From Bin87 sp965220055 (GTDB lineage Bacteria > Chloroflexota > Dehalococcoidia > Lucifugimonadales > UBA3495), in the NCBI GenBank assembly GCA_965220055.1, contig CBDCPE010000002.1:248001-312000 (forward strand): a DNA stretch of 64,000 nucleotides. The letters are read 5' to 3'. This document shows positions 16,430 to 27,299 of the stretch, in pieces (position 1 is the stretch's first letter; each line of letters opens with the position of its first letter). The translations under genes and the position numbers were made by a program. Below the pieces are notes generated by a model. That model was not told the origin of the DNA and searched no databases. It saw nothing but the letters and a program-made list of their open reading frames with translations.

Positions 16430-18559
16430 GCTTTCGCTCGCACGGACTGCCGGCGCAACAACCGGTGAGAGCGGCGCCGGCTGTGAGGAAACACAAACCG
16501 GCGGACTGTCTCAGGTACCGTGGCATCCTCATCTCATTGGTCGGCGTGCGTCACCCTGGCGTCGACGGCTGCCGCATCATCGAACGATGATGGCGCCGCT
16601 CGCCGTAACGCCGGTTGGGATAAAGGTTGCGGATGCTCAATTGTCTGCGGAGTTTGAACCCATGGCCAAAGTGCGTCGTATGTGGTGAACCGGCTCCGGT
16701 GGGCTCCGACCTTTGCCTGTCCCACCGGGACCGGAATGGCCTTTCCCGTCCCGACGGCAACTCAGCATCCGATCCTGAATACGAACCCGGAGCGATCAGC
16801 TTGCCCGAAATCAACTGCCCGTTCTGCGCGACAACGAACTCCAGCGTCGCGCCGTTTTGCACCAATTGCGGAAGCGCATTGCCCATGCCCGGCCGTGCGG
16901 ATCGCGGGCAATCCGGAGGGAATGCGGACCCCGTGTCCCGGCCGGAACTGCAGACTGAGATCAACGAGTTACGCGCCATCCTGCGGGATGCCTCTGGCCG
17001 CCTGCTTTATCTCCAGCGCCGCCTGAATCGACTGGATCCTCAAACCGAAACTGCGGTGCCCCCGGCGGCGGCGCTCACACCCGCGGAGGCGCTTTCGGAA
17101 TCTACGGGAACGGGTGCCGAGGCGCCCGCGCCGGGTGTGGTGCCAACTCCGCCGGAACCCGCCCCACCAGTGGCTTCTGCGCCACAAACCGTCCTGGCGT
17201 CTGAGATTGAACCCGAAACGCCCGCCGATGGCGGCGTCTGGCCCGTCTTCAGCGCGTCGTTCGACTGGGAAAGACTGCTGGGCCGAAACTGGTCCGCCAT
17301 CATTGGTGCCGTGGCCCTGGTGTTGGGCATCGGCTTTTTCCTGAAGCTGGCCTTCGACAACAACTGGATCGGCGACACCGGGCGGATCGTACTGGGCGTG
17401 GTCCTGGGGTTGTCCCTGCTGGGCGTGGGCGAGTACTCCCAGCGCCGCGTCCCCATCTGGGCGCAGCCCGTAACGGCGGCCGGCGCGGTCATCCTCTACC
17501 TGTCCATCTACGCCGCCTTCGGACTGTACCAGCTGATCCGTCCCGACGTGGCCCTGCTGTTCATGGCCCTGGTGGTGGCGCTGGCCGCGCTGCTGGCGCT
17601 GCGCCACGAGTCCATCGTTGTCGCGCTGCTGGGCATAATCGGCGCGTTTCTGGCCCCGGCGCTGCTCGGCGCGGACCTGCCGGACATTCGATTGGCGCTG
17701 GTCTACATCCTGGTGGTCGACGCCGGCATCCTGGCCATTTCCACCTTCCGCAACTGGCGGTGGTTCAATCTGGTCGGGTGGGCCGGCACCTACGGGGTTT
17801 TCTTCTTCTGGACCAGCCGGTTCTCCGATTACGATCCCGTCATGGCACAGATGGGACTCAGCGGGATGTTCCTCATCCTGGCCGGCGCCACCAGCCTCTT
17901 CCACCTGCTGTGGCGGCGCGTGCCCGGCATCCCTGATCTGACGCTGATGACGCTGAACGCAGTTGCGTTCTTCGCCCTCACCTACCACATCCTCTGGGAC
18001 GACTACCGCGACTGGTTCGGCCTCATTGCCCTGGGGCTCTCCCTGTTCTACGCGCTGATCGCCTTCGTCGCGATACGCCGGCCCTCCACCCCGGCGGAAA
18101 TGGCTATCTTTGCGCTGCCCATCGCGGTCGTTTTCCTGACCATCGCCGTGCCCCTCCAGCTGACCGGCGTGTGGATCACCGTGGCCTGGGCCGCGGAGGG
18201 CGCGGCGCTGGTGGGCACCGCTTTTTTCCTGGGCCGGTGGCAAATGCGGGCCTTCGGCCTGGGCGTTCTGGCCGTCGGCCTGGGGCATCTGGTGGTGATC
18301 GACCTGCTGAGGCACGGCGGCCGGATCAACCTGGACGAATTCGTTCCCTTCCTGAACGAACGGTTTCCCATCATGGCGGCCACGGTCGTCGCGCTGTACG
18401 CCGCGGCATTCCTCTACCATTACTACCGGGAAGGCAGGAACGATGGGAGGAGTTCGTTCTCTGGCCGCTGCTGGGCGTCGCCAACGCGCTGACCGTCGTT
18501 GCGCTGAGCCTGGAACTGGTCAGCTATTTTGACAGCCGAGCGCTGGTGGCCGACGGGCC

Positions 18560-19720
18560 AGCAACTGTGTTGGCTGTCAAGAAGGTTGGGCAATTTCTGC
18601 GGGACGCGAGCTACGCCATGGAGAGCTATTCTTAACCATGGCGTTTAGGATAGTGAGCAGTTTACGCATGCAAGCGACCAAAGCCACTTTCTTCGTCTTA
18701 CCAGCCTCCAGCAGCCTCTGGTAGAAGTCGCTGATGACGGGATTGAAACGGGTCGCGGTCAGCGTTCCCATGTAGAGAACACCCCGAACCCGGGAGCGTC
18801 CGCCCCAGACGGCGCGTCGGCCGCGCAAGGTACCGCTGTCCCGGTTGAAGGGCGCCACGCCCACCAAGGCCGCGATCTGCCGTCGGTCCAGAGCGCCCAA
18901 CTCGGGCAGGTCGGCCAGCAGGGTGAGAGAGAGCTGCTCCCCTACGCCGGGAACGGTGCGCAGCAGGTCGTCCTTCTCACGCCATACTGGACTTCGGCGA
19001 AGAGACTGCCGTAACTCCTGGTCCAAGTCGCGCAACTCCTGGTCCAACCAGGCGATGTGGGTCTCGATGCGAGGACGCACCGCGCTGATGGCAGTACCCA
19101 GTCGGTTCTTCTCGGAGACCAGCATGGTCATCACCTGGCGCCGGCGGGCAGTCAGCGAGTTGAGGACCTGGGCCTCGGCGTCCCTGAGAGGGCGCACCGA
19201 GGGACGAACCGCGTCGGCGAAGTGAGCCAGGACTGCCGCGTCCAGCGAGTCGGTCTTGGCCAGCGTTCCGGTGGCCCTGGCGAAGTCCCGGACCTGGCGC
19301 GGATTGACGACGACCACTGGCAGCGCCGCCGCCGCCAGTGCGGCCACCAAGGGCAGTTCCAGACCGCCCGTTGCCTCCAGCAGCACTAGGGCGGGCCCCA
19401 GGTCCACCATCTGGGAGACCAATTCCTTACTTCCGGCCTCATCGTAGGACATGACCCATCTCCTTCCCGTAGGCCGGACCGCAACGTCCACCTGCGCCTT
19501 TGAGACATCAATACCTACGAACCTCGGTTCTCCTCCCATCTGTACCTCCTGTGTGAGCGTCGGCCCTTCCTTGCACGATGCGGGCTCGATTGGCCCGGGC
19601 AACTGTTCGGGCTCTATCCGGGTAGGATGCGACGACCAGGCTGGCCCACGGTTTTCTTCAACCCAGGTTGGATCGGTCTGTCGCATCCCTATGTACCATA
19701 CAAGGTCGACCGGTTTTACA
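18560..19720. mobile_element. IS110-family element inside DUF2339
   Basis: The boundaries are inferred from where DUF2339 coding stops and resumes. IS110 elements lack clear inverted repeats, and none are seen. The left edge GCAACTGTGTTGGCTGTCAA resembles sequence at the edge of the IS110 remnant at about 10370, which supports the boundary. Confidence 0.75.
18577..19539 (-). CDS. IS110-family transposase
   Basis: A 320-residue DEDD transposase. The N-terminal domain has FVGIDVSKAQVDVAV (first Asp), LVLLEATGGLELPLV (Glu) and LAKTDSLDAAVLAHFAD (DxxD). The C-terminal Transposase_20 domain has LRTVPGVGEQLSLTLLADLPEL, ALVGVAPFNRDSGTLRGRR and GRSRVRGVLYMGTL. AGGAGG precedes ATG 19539; an open frame upstream of it belongs to flanking DNA. 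It looks complete. Confidence 0.9.
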   Translation of the reverse strand: MGGEPRFVGIDVSKAQVDVAVRPTGRRWVMSYDEAGSKELVSQMVDLGPALVLLEATGGLELPLVAALAAAALPVVVVNPRQVRDFARATGTLAKTDSLDAAVLAHFADAVRPSVRPLRDAEAQVLNSLTARRRQVMTMLVSEKNRLGTAISAVRPRIETHIAWLDQELRDLDQELRQSLRRSPVWREKDDLLRTVPGVGEQLSLTLLADLPELGALDRRQIAALVGVAPFNRDSGTLRGRRAVWGGRSRVRGVLYMGTLTATRFNPVISDFYQRLLEAGKTKKVALVACMRKLLTILNAMVKNSSPWRSSRPAEIAQPS

Positions 19721-20844
19721 GCGTGCCACCGACGCCAAGCTCCTGTCCCTGACGGCGCTGTGGTCAATCTACGGCTTCATCCTGGCGGCCATCGGTCTAC
19801 GGCGGCGCTGGCCGCTGATGCGTTGGGCCGGCCTGGCTCTGTTGGGCCTCACGGTTTTGAAGCTGGTCACCATCGACACCATCGGGGTGCAACTGGCCCA
19901 ACTGGGCTTCCCGCCCGTGCTGAACTTCCAGTTCCTGACCTGCGCGCTGGTCGTCGCCCTGTTGGCCGTCCTCGCCTGGCGGTTCCGGCGGGAAGCGGCC
20001 CATTTGTTCGGCTATGAGCGCCAAGCGTTCGTTGTATTGGTCGTGTCGGCGAACTTGGTCGCCCTGTGGACCCTGAACCAGGAGATCATCCATTACTTCG
20101 ATGGCCGGGCCATCCGATATGACGGGTACGACCTTCTTCCCCCTCAATTCAATTACGCCCAGGTCGCCATGAACGCCAAATACCTGTCCATGACCTACCT
20201 GTGGTCCGTTTACGGCGCGATCGTCCTTGCCGTCGGGCTGTGGCGACGCCTGCCGCTCGTCCGGTGGGCGGGACTGGGCATCCTGGCGCTGGCAGCGCTA
20301 AAGCTGCTGGCCTTCGACACGTTCATGGTCGAACTGGTTCCCAGCAGGTTCATATTCATACCGTTCCTGAACCTGCATTTCCTGGCCTTCGCCCTGGTAA
20401 TCGCGCTGATGTTGGTCTTTACCTGGTGGTACCGGCGTGTCCGGCCTGAGTCGGCACGCTTTGAGACCTACGCGGTTCCCGCGCTGTTGGTGGCGGCAAA
20501 CTGTGTCGCCCTGTGGGGCCTGACCCTGGAGGCGGTCCACTTCTTCGATGCCCGGACCTCCCGCCTGGGCGCAGACACCTTCGGCGCCCAACAACTCTCG
20601 TTGACCGTGCTGTGGGCGGTGTACGCCGTCGGAGTGATCGGCGTGGGTATCGCCCGCCAGTCCAGCCGTATCCGCCTGGCCGGCATCGCGCTCTTGGCGG
20701 TGCCCCTGGTCAAGCTGTTCGGTTTCGACGTGTTCCTGCTGGAACGGGAATACCGCGTGGCCGCTTTCGTCACCCTGGGCGTCCTCATGCTGGGCACGGG
20801 TCTGGTCTACCAGCGGTACAGCCAGGCCGTCAGGGGGTTCCTCT

Positions 20845-22188
20845 TTGGGCAGCGAGCCTGAAAACAGGCTCCGGCCGGTTTCCGTCGCGTTTGCCATCCT
20901 TTTGATGGCCGGCGCGCTGCTGTCGGCCATTGACGTCTGGGCCGACTCTCCGGATGCCGAATGGCAGTTTTTCAAGCCCGTCATCTTGCCGGACGACCCC
21001 TTGGACGACCAGTTGGTTGAGGTTGAGTTGGACCCCGAGGTTTACTCCCACGCCAAACCCGGCCTGGGCGACGTGCGTCTCACTGAGGGCTACCCTGCCG
21101 TTGAGCGGGAAATTCCCTACCAACTGCTGGTCGAGGCGGGAGACCAACGACGCGCCGCGGTCCCGGTGGAGATGCACGATCTGGGCCACATCCCCGACGA
21201 CCACACCTCGTTCGTCCTTCATGTGCAATCCGAGGGCGACCTGCACAGCGAGGTGGAGATCCAGACCTCATCGGTCAACTTCCAAAGGCGCGTTGTCGTG
21301 TCCGCCAGCGATGACGGCGAAACCTGGCGCGTCCTGGCGGAAAATGGCACGATTTTCAATTTGACCGTACCCGAGCGCGGCTTCTCCGCCGGAGGTACCA
21401 GCGTCCAGTACCCGTCCAGTTCCGCGCGCTTCCTCAGGATCCAGATCTTGGACGAGGACCAGGAGCCGTTGGCCATCCGGGGGGCGGTGGTCCTGTTTGC
21501 CCAGACGCTGGAGCCGCGCCGCCGCCACCTCCTCCTGGATATCATCCAACGAATCGAAGACCCTGAACGCAAGCAGACGATTCTTGTGTTGAGGGCCTCC
21601 CACTCCGGGTTTCCGACCGACAGAATCGACCTGGATATTCCGCACCGAAATTTCTACCGCGAGGTCGTGGTCGAAGGCAGTTACGACTCCACCTACTGGA
21701 TCCCCCTGCAATCCGGCGAGATACTCTACGACTTTGATACTCCGAGGTTCGTCGGTGACGATCGGGAATTGCGGTTCGGAGAATCCAGGTACCGTTACTA
21801 CCGGATCGCCATCTTCAACGAGGACAATCCGCCCCTGCCGGTGGAGCAGCCCATGGCCAGCGGTTTCGCCCGCAAGATTGTCTTCACCGCCGCCGCCGGC
21901 GAGACCTATCGGCTCTACTACGGCAACCCCGAGGCATCCGCGCCGTCGTACGAGTTGGAAAAGTTGTTTCCTTACCTGGTCACCGAGGACTTGCCAGTGG
22001 CCCGGCTGGGTCCCCACGACCTCAATCCCGCATCCGACGCGCCGGCGCCTGCCCCCGAAGGCGTGCCCTTCACCGAACGCTACCCGTGGCTGCTTCCCAC
22101 TGTCGTAGCTCTGGCTGCCCTGCTGGTCGGGATGTTCCTGGCCAGCCTGATCCGCCAGGTGCGCGGCTGCCTCCGGCCACCGGAATAA
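20845..22188 (+). CDS. DUF3999 family protein
   Basis: A 447-residue protein with a signal peptide (AFAILLMAGALLSAIDVWADS), a long beta-rich extracytoplasmic region (REIPYQLLVEAGD; SARFLRIQILDEDQEPLAI; ESRYRYYRIAIFNEDNPPLPV) and a C-terminal membrane anchor (WLLPTVVALAALLVGMFLASLI). It overlaps the DUF2339 gene by 17 bp, and the start appears to be TTG 20845 behind AGGGGG. DUF2339 and DUF3999 are commonly adjacent and probably form one envelope complex. DUF3999 itself is intact, so it is now an orphan. Confidence 0.85.
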   Translation: MGSEPENRLRPVSVAFAILLMAGALLSAIDVWADSPDAEWQFFKPVILPDDPLDDQLVEVELDPEVYSHAKPGLGDVRLTEGYPAVEREIPYQLLVEAGDQRRAAVPVEMHDLGHIPDDHTSFVLHVQSEGDLHSEVEIQTSSVNFQRRVVVSASDDGETWRVLAENGTIFNLTVPERGFSAGGTSVQYPSSSARFLRIQILDEDQEPLAIRGAVVLFAQTLEPRRRHLLLDIIQRIEDPERKQTILVLRASHSGFPTDRIDLDIPHRNFYREVVVEGSYDSTYWIPLQSGEILYDFDTPRFVGDDRELRFGESRYRYYRIAIFNEDNPPLPVEQPMASGFARKIVFTAAAGETYRLYYGNPEASAPSYELEKLFPYLVTEDLPVARLGPHDLNPASDAPAPAPEGVPFTERYPWLLPTVVALAALLVGMFLASLIRQVRGCLRPPE

Positions 22189-23504
22189 TTGGCGAAACGA
22201 AACCCTCGGGATAGGATGGGGTAACCCGATGTGGTATCGCTGGTTCCTACCCATGACGGCTTGTACTGCCCTCCCAACTGTTGCCGTGAAACTCGGCCTG
22301 ACGTCATGCCTGTCGTTACTCTTGCTCGCCATCACCTTGGCTTGCGGAGGTTCTGAGAACGTACGCATCGAGCCCCAGGAAGTTCCGACTTCAACCCCGA
22401 GCCCCATGGCCGTCGACGGCCCGATCTGGGTGCTCGAGATCCTGAACGGCGACGCAGCAATAGAGGGGACCGTGCTGACGCTCTCCATCAGCGGTGCCTC
22501 TGCCGGAGGTTCTGACGGCTGCAACGGATTCGGCGGCCGTCACGAGGACGGCTCCCCGGTGGCAGGGGCCGACGGGACCATCTCGTTCCCGGGTTTCACG
22601 CAGACGTTAGCGCTGTGTGAGTACCCTCTGGGCACGGTAGCCCAGCAGGACGACTATCTGGCGGCCTTGGCGGACTCGAAACAGTACCAAGTCCAGGACC
22701 ATCGCTTGCAAATCCGAGACGGGTTCGGAAACCTCCGCCTGGTGATGGTCAACAAGTCTCCGTTGGTCGGCACGGGCGAGGATCTGACCAGTACCGCATG
22801 GCGCCTCGTATCTACGGACGGAAAGGCGCCCAAAGGGAGACCGCCCACGTTGGCCTTCTGGGATCAGGGGTTCCGTGGGAGGTACCGTCGCCGACTATGG
22901 CTTCGTGGCTCAATACGTCAAGGTACGGGAGAGCTTCCGCGTCCGGACCATAGCCGTGACTGGGGTCGAGACCAGCCAGGTGTCCGGCATCCCTGATCAG
23001 AACGTGCAAGACTTCCTCCAGGGCATAATGCGATCTAGCGGTCATGCCGTCCGTGAGGAGGCCGGCGTCAGGCTCCTCCGCATCCGCACCAGTCAAGGAT
23101 ACCCGCTTGACTTCGAGGAGCTCATGCCCGCGGTGGGCAGGATATCGGACGCGGAGTGGCGTCTCGGGTCGTTTATCGAGGTCCGTTGGGATGAACAGAG
23201 GGCGGGTGGCCCTCCGTGCGTAGATGATGTTTCCCATGGGGCGAATATATTGGCCAGATTCACGGAGACTACTGTCAGCGGAACCTTGGGGCGCAGGGAG
23301 TACAGTCACGACGCTCTGAGCCTCTCCTTGGTCGAGGCAATGGGGAGCGGCGCGTCCGCGCCGGAGTATAAGGACAAAGACTTAGCCCGAGGTCGGTGCC
23401 CGCGTGAGTACCGGGAGGAGCCCGATGACCGGGAAAATAAGAGCCAGGACGAACGCTATCTCGAACTGCTACCGCAGCTGCGACGCTACATGATATTTGC
23501 TAGG

Positions 23505-24949
23505 CTTTGCACATTTCAAGCCGCGTAGGCGAGTGAATCTACAAGTCGGTGGTACAGGACAGCCGGGACTTTCAATATATCCGGTTCTGCCTCGGACAGT
23601 GAAAAACCCTCGGAGGCCAGCCACAGGTGGCGGCGCACCAGAGCGATGGCATCTACGAAGGTCGGCGACGGCTTGGCGTACCAGGCCGCGGTGCGATGGC
23701 TCATGGGCTGTTGTTCCTGCATCAAGTGAGCCGCCAGGGTGGTCCAGGAGAATAGGCCCATGAGGATTGGCGTGGTGCGGGCGATGGCGCGGTCGGACCA
23801 CTGGCGTTGGGTCTCCACACCCAGATGCGCTCGCACTTCCTGGAAGGTGACCTCCAGTTGCCAGCGCAGCACAAACCATTCCAGAATCTGCACCGGGTCC
23901 ACGGCGAGGTCAGTGCACAGCAGAGCCTGTGTAGAGAATTCTCCCTGGGGGTCCCGAACCAAAACCCAGCGCAGGGGCACCGGCGGCTTGCCCGAACGAT
24001 ACCAGACCGCAGTTTGCGAGGTGAGTTCCACCGTACGGGTCGTGCCGTCGTACCAGGCCACCACCGCGGTGGCCCAGGACTGACCGGGATGGTCGACGAG
24101 TGATTTCAGCGCGGGCAGCCGTCGGCCTTTCAGCGGTGGCCGACCGTTCCGGCTCGGTTGACGTGGTGGCGCCGGTTCATAGAGGGCCGCGTCCAAGCGC
24201 AATCTGGTGATGAGGGTAACGGGTTCACGGAGGGATTGGCAGCAGTGGAGCAGGTCCAGCACGGCGTAGCCGCCGTCGCCCACCAGCACCAGTGGGCGCT
24301 GGGGCAGCCAGCGGCGCAGTTGCATGACCATCTGCCGCGCCCAGTCGGTGAGTTTTTTGTGGCGGCGTCCGCGCTGCCGGTAGTAGCGTTCCGAAGGCGC
24401 CAGCACGGTGAGAAAAGGCAAGGCCCAATAGCGTCCCGCCCAGGGGACATGGCCCAGCCACATCAGGGAAATCCAGCGCAGACCGCTGGCCTTGACCACC
24501 TGAGACCGGCTGGAACGCACCGCATCGCGGTAGATGCCCAAGGATTTGATTTTAGGGCCGCGGCGCCGTTCCAAGGTTTCGTCTATGCCGAAGATCAACG
24601 GACCATCGCCTTGATCCAAGTAGAGGATCAGCAGTCCCAACAGGATGCGTGCCGCTTGGCGGGGCGACCACACCGCCCGATTGAGCACTTGATGATAACG
24701 GGCGTAGTTGCGGTCGTCGCTCAGTCCCATGACACGGAGCGCCGATGCCACGGTGCGTTGGCCGGGAGCCAGTATCGCGCCGATCAGCAGGATTTGGGCT
24801 TTCAGCCAGGTCGGGCTGCGAAACAGCATGGCGAAGGGATGGAGTACGGGTACAATCGCGTTGGGCAGGGTGAGCATCGCTTGGCCTTTTTCGAGGAGGG
24901 TCCGGCCAGCTTACCCTGTTCTTATAATTCATCTAACTTTTGTGCAAAG
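23505..24949. mobile_element. IS701/IS4-like element, copy 1 (1445 bp)
   Basis: The ends CTTTGCACA (left) and TGTGCAAAG (right) are inverted repeats, and the unit is the same length as 62147-63591, in the same orientation. Both copies are preceded by GCTAGG. It splits the META lipoprotein gene. Confidence 0.88.
23516..24877 (-). CDS. IS701/IS4-like DDE transposase, copy 1
   Basis: A 453-residue transposase with VLAPGQRTVASALRVMGL near the N-terminus, FGIDETLERRRG (first Asp), LVLVGDGGYAVLDLL (second Asp) and FVLRWQLEVTFQEVRAHLG (the RWxxE...FxExR block holding the Glu). The frame is intact. It differs from copy 2 (62158-63519) at about nine residues, so the copies are not from a single recent event. 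Confidence 0.88.
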   Translation of the reverse strand: MLTLPNAIVPVLHPFAMLFRSPTWLKAQILLIGAILAPGQRTVASALRVMGLSDDRNYARYHQVLNRAVWSPRQAARILLGLLILYLDQGDGPLIFGIDETLERRRGPKIKSLGIYRDAVRSSRSQVVKASGLRWISLMWLGHVPWAGRYWALPFLTVLAPSERYYRQRGRRHKKLTDWARQMVMQLRRWLPQRPLVLVGDGGYAVLDLLHCCQSLREPVTLITRLRLDAALYEPAPPRQPSRNGRPPLKGRRLPALKSLVDHPGQSWATAVVAWYDGTTRTVELTSQTAVWYRSGKPPVPLRWVLVRDPQGEFSTQALLCTDLAVDPVQILEWFVLRWQLEVTFQEVRAHLGVETQRQWSDRAIARTTPILMGLFSWTTLAAHLMQEQQPMSHRTAAWYAKPSPTFVDAIALVRRHLWLASEGFSLSEAEPDILKVPAVLYHRLVDSLAYAA

Positions 24950-25067
24950 TCCAGATTTGGGGACAGGCTGGTGGTCTTGACGGACTCGCTGCGGGTGTTG
25001 CTGTTCCAGGCCGACCGGCCGGATGGCTGAACCGCTTGGAGTGCGGCGAGAAATGCAGAGCGGATCA

Positions 25068-25920
25068 ATGGCGACCACCGGAAAAGCTTGCGCCGTCGCC
25101 TCTTTAGGTTGGTTGGGCGACTCGTTGAAGGTCAAACTTGCTTTTCTGATCGTCGGTGCCCTGGTGATAACCGGATGCGCGACCGAGCCACCGCCGGCCG
25201 CGCCGACCATTCGGATGCCTCCACCGCGCGCCGTCGAGGATCCAACGCGTGCGCCCACGTGGACAGCCTGGCCCAAGTCACCGACGGCGGACCCCAGAAT
25301 CGCCGAACTCAAGGCGTGGTACCGGGCTTTGGGAGAGGCCGGGCCGTTCCGAGGCGTGGCACGGCACAGCTTGGACGAAAGGAACCACCGCATCAAGATA
25401 AAATTGCTCCCATTGCGCGGGGCACGCGATCAGATGGAGGCCGCCATCGCGCGGGCGAATGTCCCCCCGGAAGCCGTCGTGATCGACGTTGGATGTCCGA
25501 CTGGTGTGCTATGGCAATTCGACGCAGGCCGAGATCCAGGGAAGGAGTTTCTGGACGCCATCGACTACTCGCTGGAAGCCGTGTCCAAAGCACCCTACGG
25601 GGACACCGTGTCGCTGAAGCTGAAGTTGCAAAACACCAGCGATGAACCGGTCCCATTTTCCACCGGCGGCCGGCCTCCCCATGACTTCGTGGTCACGACA
25701 GCCAATGGCGAAGTGGGGGTGCGCCAAGATCATCCTCTTGCCTCTGGACAGGAAGACCCTGCAACCCGGTGAGGAGCTGGAGTTCACGGGTGAGTGGGAG
25801 CAGGTGGACAACCGGGGAGAACCTGTTCCTCCAGGAACCTATCTGATCAGAGGTGTCCTGAAAATGGAGGCCCCTGAAAGGCTGGCGACACCACCCCATG
25901 AGTTGCAGGTGTTCAGGTGA
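25068..25920 (+). pseudogene. BsuPI-domain lipoprotein, frameshifted
   Basis: The N-terminus carries a lipobox (FLIVGALVITGCATE), then a Pro-rich spacer. The C-terminal half is a BsuPI (intracellular proteinase inhibitor-like) beta domain: VSLKLKLQNTSDEPVPFSTG, HDFVVTTANGEV, and in the next frame LDRKTLQPGEELEFTGEWEQ and GTYLIRGVLKMEAPE. The change of frame near 25725, in a G-rich run, indicates a single-base indel. The protein could act at the outer face of the membrane. It starts 37 bp after the broken META gene, also a lipoprotein. Confidence 0.7.
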
Positions 25921-26420
25921 TGCTCGCGGTACTCGTCTTTCAGGTCAGCATGGACCGGCCGGCGCGGTCGTCGCTGCAGCCCATGACACAGAGAGTCGAG
26001 GCCTCAACCGTCGGCGACGGGTTAGAACTCATGCGCACCCAGTCTGCATTCGCAAGGAGAGCAGTTAGGCTGGAGCGGATGACATCCCGCCGTCGGTTAT
26101 GTTTAGTGGACCGTTCACGTGTCAGTAAAAACGGTGTCCCGCTTGACTACCCCGGCAAACTTTGATCCGTCATAAGTCGGTGGTCTAGAGGCAGGATTCA
26201 CTGTTCTCGACCAGTGCGGCGATTGGCACCGCCGTTCCCCGCTGGATGCGGCTCAACCGAGATTATTACTGGCGACATGTCTGCGGCGAGTCTGCCCCAT
26301 CTGTGTCGGCGGGCGAGATGGGGATCACTTTCGGCATCGGGGGTGTCTCGCTTTGCGTTCCGACGGTAGCGTGATTTATTTTGCAAAGCCTCATGGTCCC
26401 GGACCGTCGCGGGCGCTGGC
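25921..26420. other. intergenic, no clear gene
   Basis: A short plus-strand ORF (25917-26165) has no domain-like features and no convincing ribosome-binding site. A weak tRNA-like segment near 26180-26225 is discussed under rejected items. I see nothing firm here. Confidence 0.4.
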
Positions 26421-27128
26421 CTACCGCTGATTGCTTTGTGACTGCATAGGGTTTATCCACTCTGGTATGGTGATTCGCACGGGGCCGCCGTCGGCCAGCA
26501 GCACCGAGTCGGGCGGGCGGTCTGGATTCGGAATCAGTCCTTGTGTGAGTGCCGCGAAGTCGCATTCCACATCGTACTCATACGGGGCATTCAGCAGCCA
26601 TGGTTCCTGTTCCGCTGCGTAGCGCCGCGGGTTTCGCCGCGCCTGGTAGGCCCATTGGCGCGCCGTAAGGAACTCGTCCAGGCTGTCCGGCTCCGGCGAT
26701 CTCCATAGCTCAGACGCCGTGGCCTTGATGTGTCCGTTGGGCCATCGGTATTCCACCTCATCCCATGTGCAGGAGTTGTCGGCCGCAATCGCCAGCTTAC
26801 GAAACGGTTCGCGCCAGAGTACTCGAGCGGCCATCGCGGTCAGGCGGTGTGCGATGAACTGTCTGATGAACAGCACGCCGGGCGGCCCGCCTTGCGCCGG
26901 CTCTACATAACTGCGAATGTTCACCTGCCGGAAGTTCCTCGGGTGCAGTGCCACGCCGGCGCACCGGTGATCCGATACCGTCAGACCCACGAGGCTGACG
27001 TAGACGCTGCCGTACCAGCAGTGCGGAATCAGGCCGGGAGTAAGTAGAGGCATGATTGCGTTGGGTTCTACAGCCCACGAGCAAATCAGCAGGTTGGACC
27101 ATTGAAAGGAAATCGGGCGTAACTTCAT
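26421..27128 (-). CDS. DUF2071 (YqjF-like) family protein
   Basis: This 235-residue protein starts MKLRPISFQWSNLLICSWAV and follows the DUF2071 pattern: LLTPGLIPHCWYGSVYVSLVGL, the central RQVNIRSYVE with a downstream GVLFIRQF, and AARVLWREPFRKLAIA. The C-terminal YEYDVECDFAAL is typical too. ATG 27128 is chosen because the motif begins there. The family belongs to the acetoacetate decarboxylase-like fold; its reaction is unknown. The frame is intact. Confidence 0.8.
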   Translation of the reverse strand: MKLRPISFQWSNLLICSWAVEPNAIMPLLTPGLIPHCWYGSVYVSLVGLTVSDHRCAGVALHPRNFRQVNIRSYVEPAQGGPPGVLFIRQFIAHRLTAMAARVLWREPFRKLAIAADNSCTWDEVEYRWPNGHIKATASELWRSPEPDSLDEFLTARQWAYQARRNPRRYAAEQEPWLLNAPYEYDVECDFAALTQGLIPNPDRPPDSVLLADGGPVRITIPEWINPMQSQSNQR

Positions 27129-27299
27129 TGGGTCTCTTTGTTCCGATGCGTTGGGTGGTGCGCGAGTCGCCTCGTCATGGTAGACGAAGGGTCCCGCCGG
27201 CCTCACCCACGCGGGTCAGTCTGGGAATTGTGCCAAGTCCAGCCTCCTATGCTCTCCCCCTCGCAGCCACTTGATTGTGCCCGGCGATTGTGTCAGTAG

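Larger units (their letters stand above)
16633..20861 (+). pseudogene. DUF2339 multi-pass membrane protein, split by IS110 and frameshifted
   Basis: The N-terminus has two zinc-ribbon-like cysteine clusters (CVVCGEPAPVGSDLC, CPFCATTNSS..CTNCG), a coiled segment (ELQTEINELRAILRDA), a Pro/Ala-rich linker and then the long DUF2339 helix bundle starting NWSAIIGAVALVLGIGFFLKLAF. The frame shifts near 18440 (REGRN to WEEFVLWPLLGVANAL), and an IS110 then interrupts YFDSRALVADGP. Reading resumes at about 19720 (ATDAKLLSLTALWSIYGF) and continues to 20861 through repeats such as KYLSMTYLWSVYG. DUF2339 proteins usually pair with DUF3999, which follows. Confidence 0.85.
22229..25030 (+). pseudogene. META-domain lipoprotein, frameshifted and split by an IS
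   Basis: The N-terminus has a lipobox (LLLLAITLACGG). The first META (HslJ-like) domain includes GPIWVLEILNGDAA, SDGCNGFGGRHEDG and FTQTLALCEYPLG; a second begins TSTAWRLVSTDGKAPKG. The frame shifts near 22880 (to VADYGFVAQYVKVRESFRVR). The 3' part runs to QLRRYMIFA, where the IS at 23505 enters. After it, RFGDRLVVLTDSLRVLLFQA continues to a stop at 25030, a plausible META C-terminus. So the gene carries two independent lesions. Confidence 0.75.

Noticed and set aside
16969..18420. 483-residue open frame antisense to DUF2339
   Set aside because: Low-complexity Gln/Gly/Glu/Arg-rich translation caused by high GC opposite a real gene.
21268..22524. 418-residue open frame antisense to DUF3999
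   Set aside because: Shadow of the plus-strand coding region, with no domain-like composition.
26178..26240. tRNA-Glu-like segment with a D-arm-like GTGGTCTAGAGGCAGGAT and a CACTG/CAGTG stem around a CTC triplet
   Set aside because: The anticodon loop has eight bases, there is no GGTTCGA T-arm and no matching acceptor stem. It is at most a relic.
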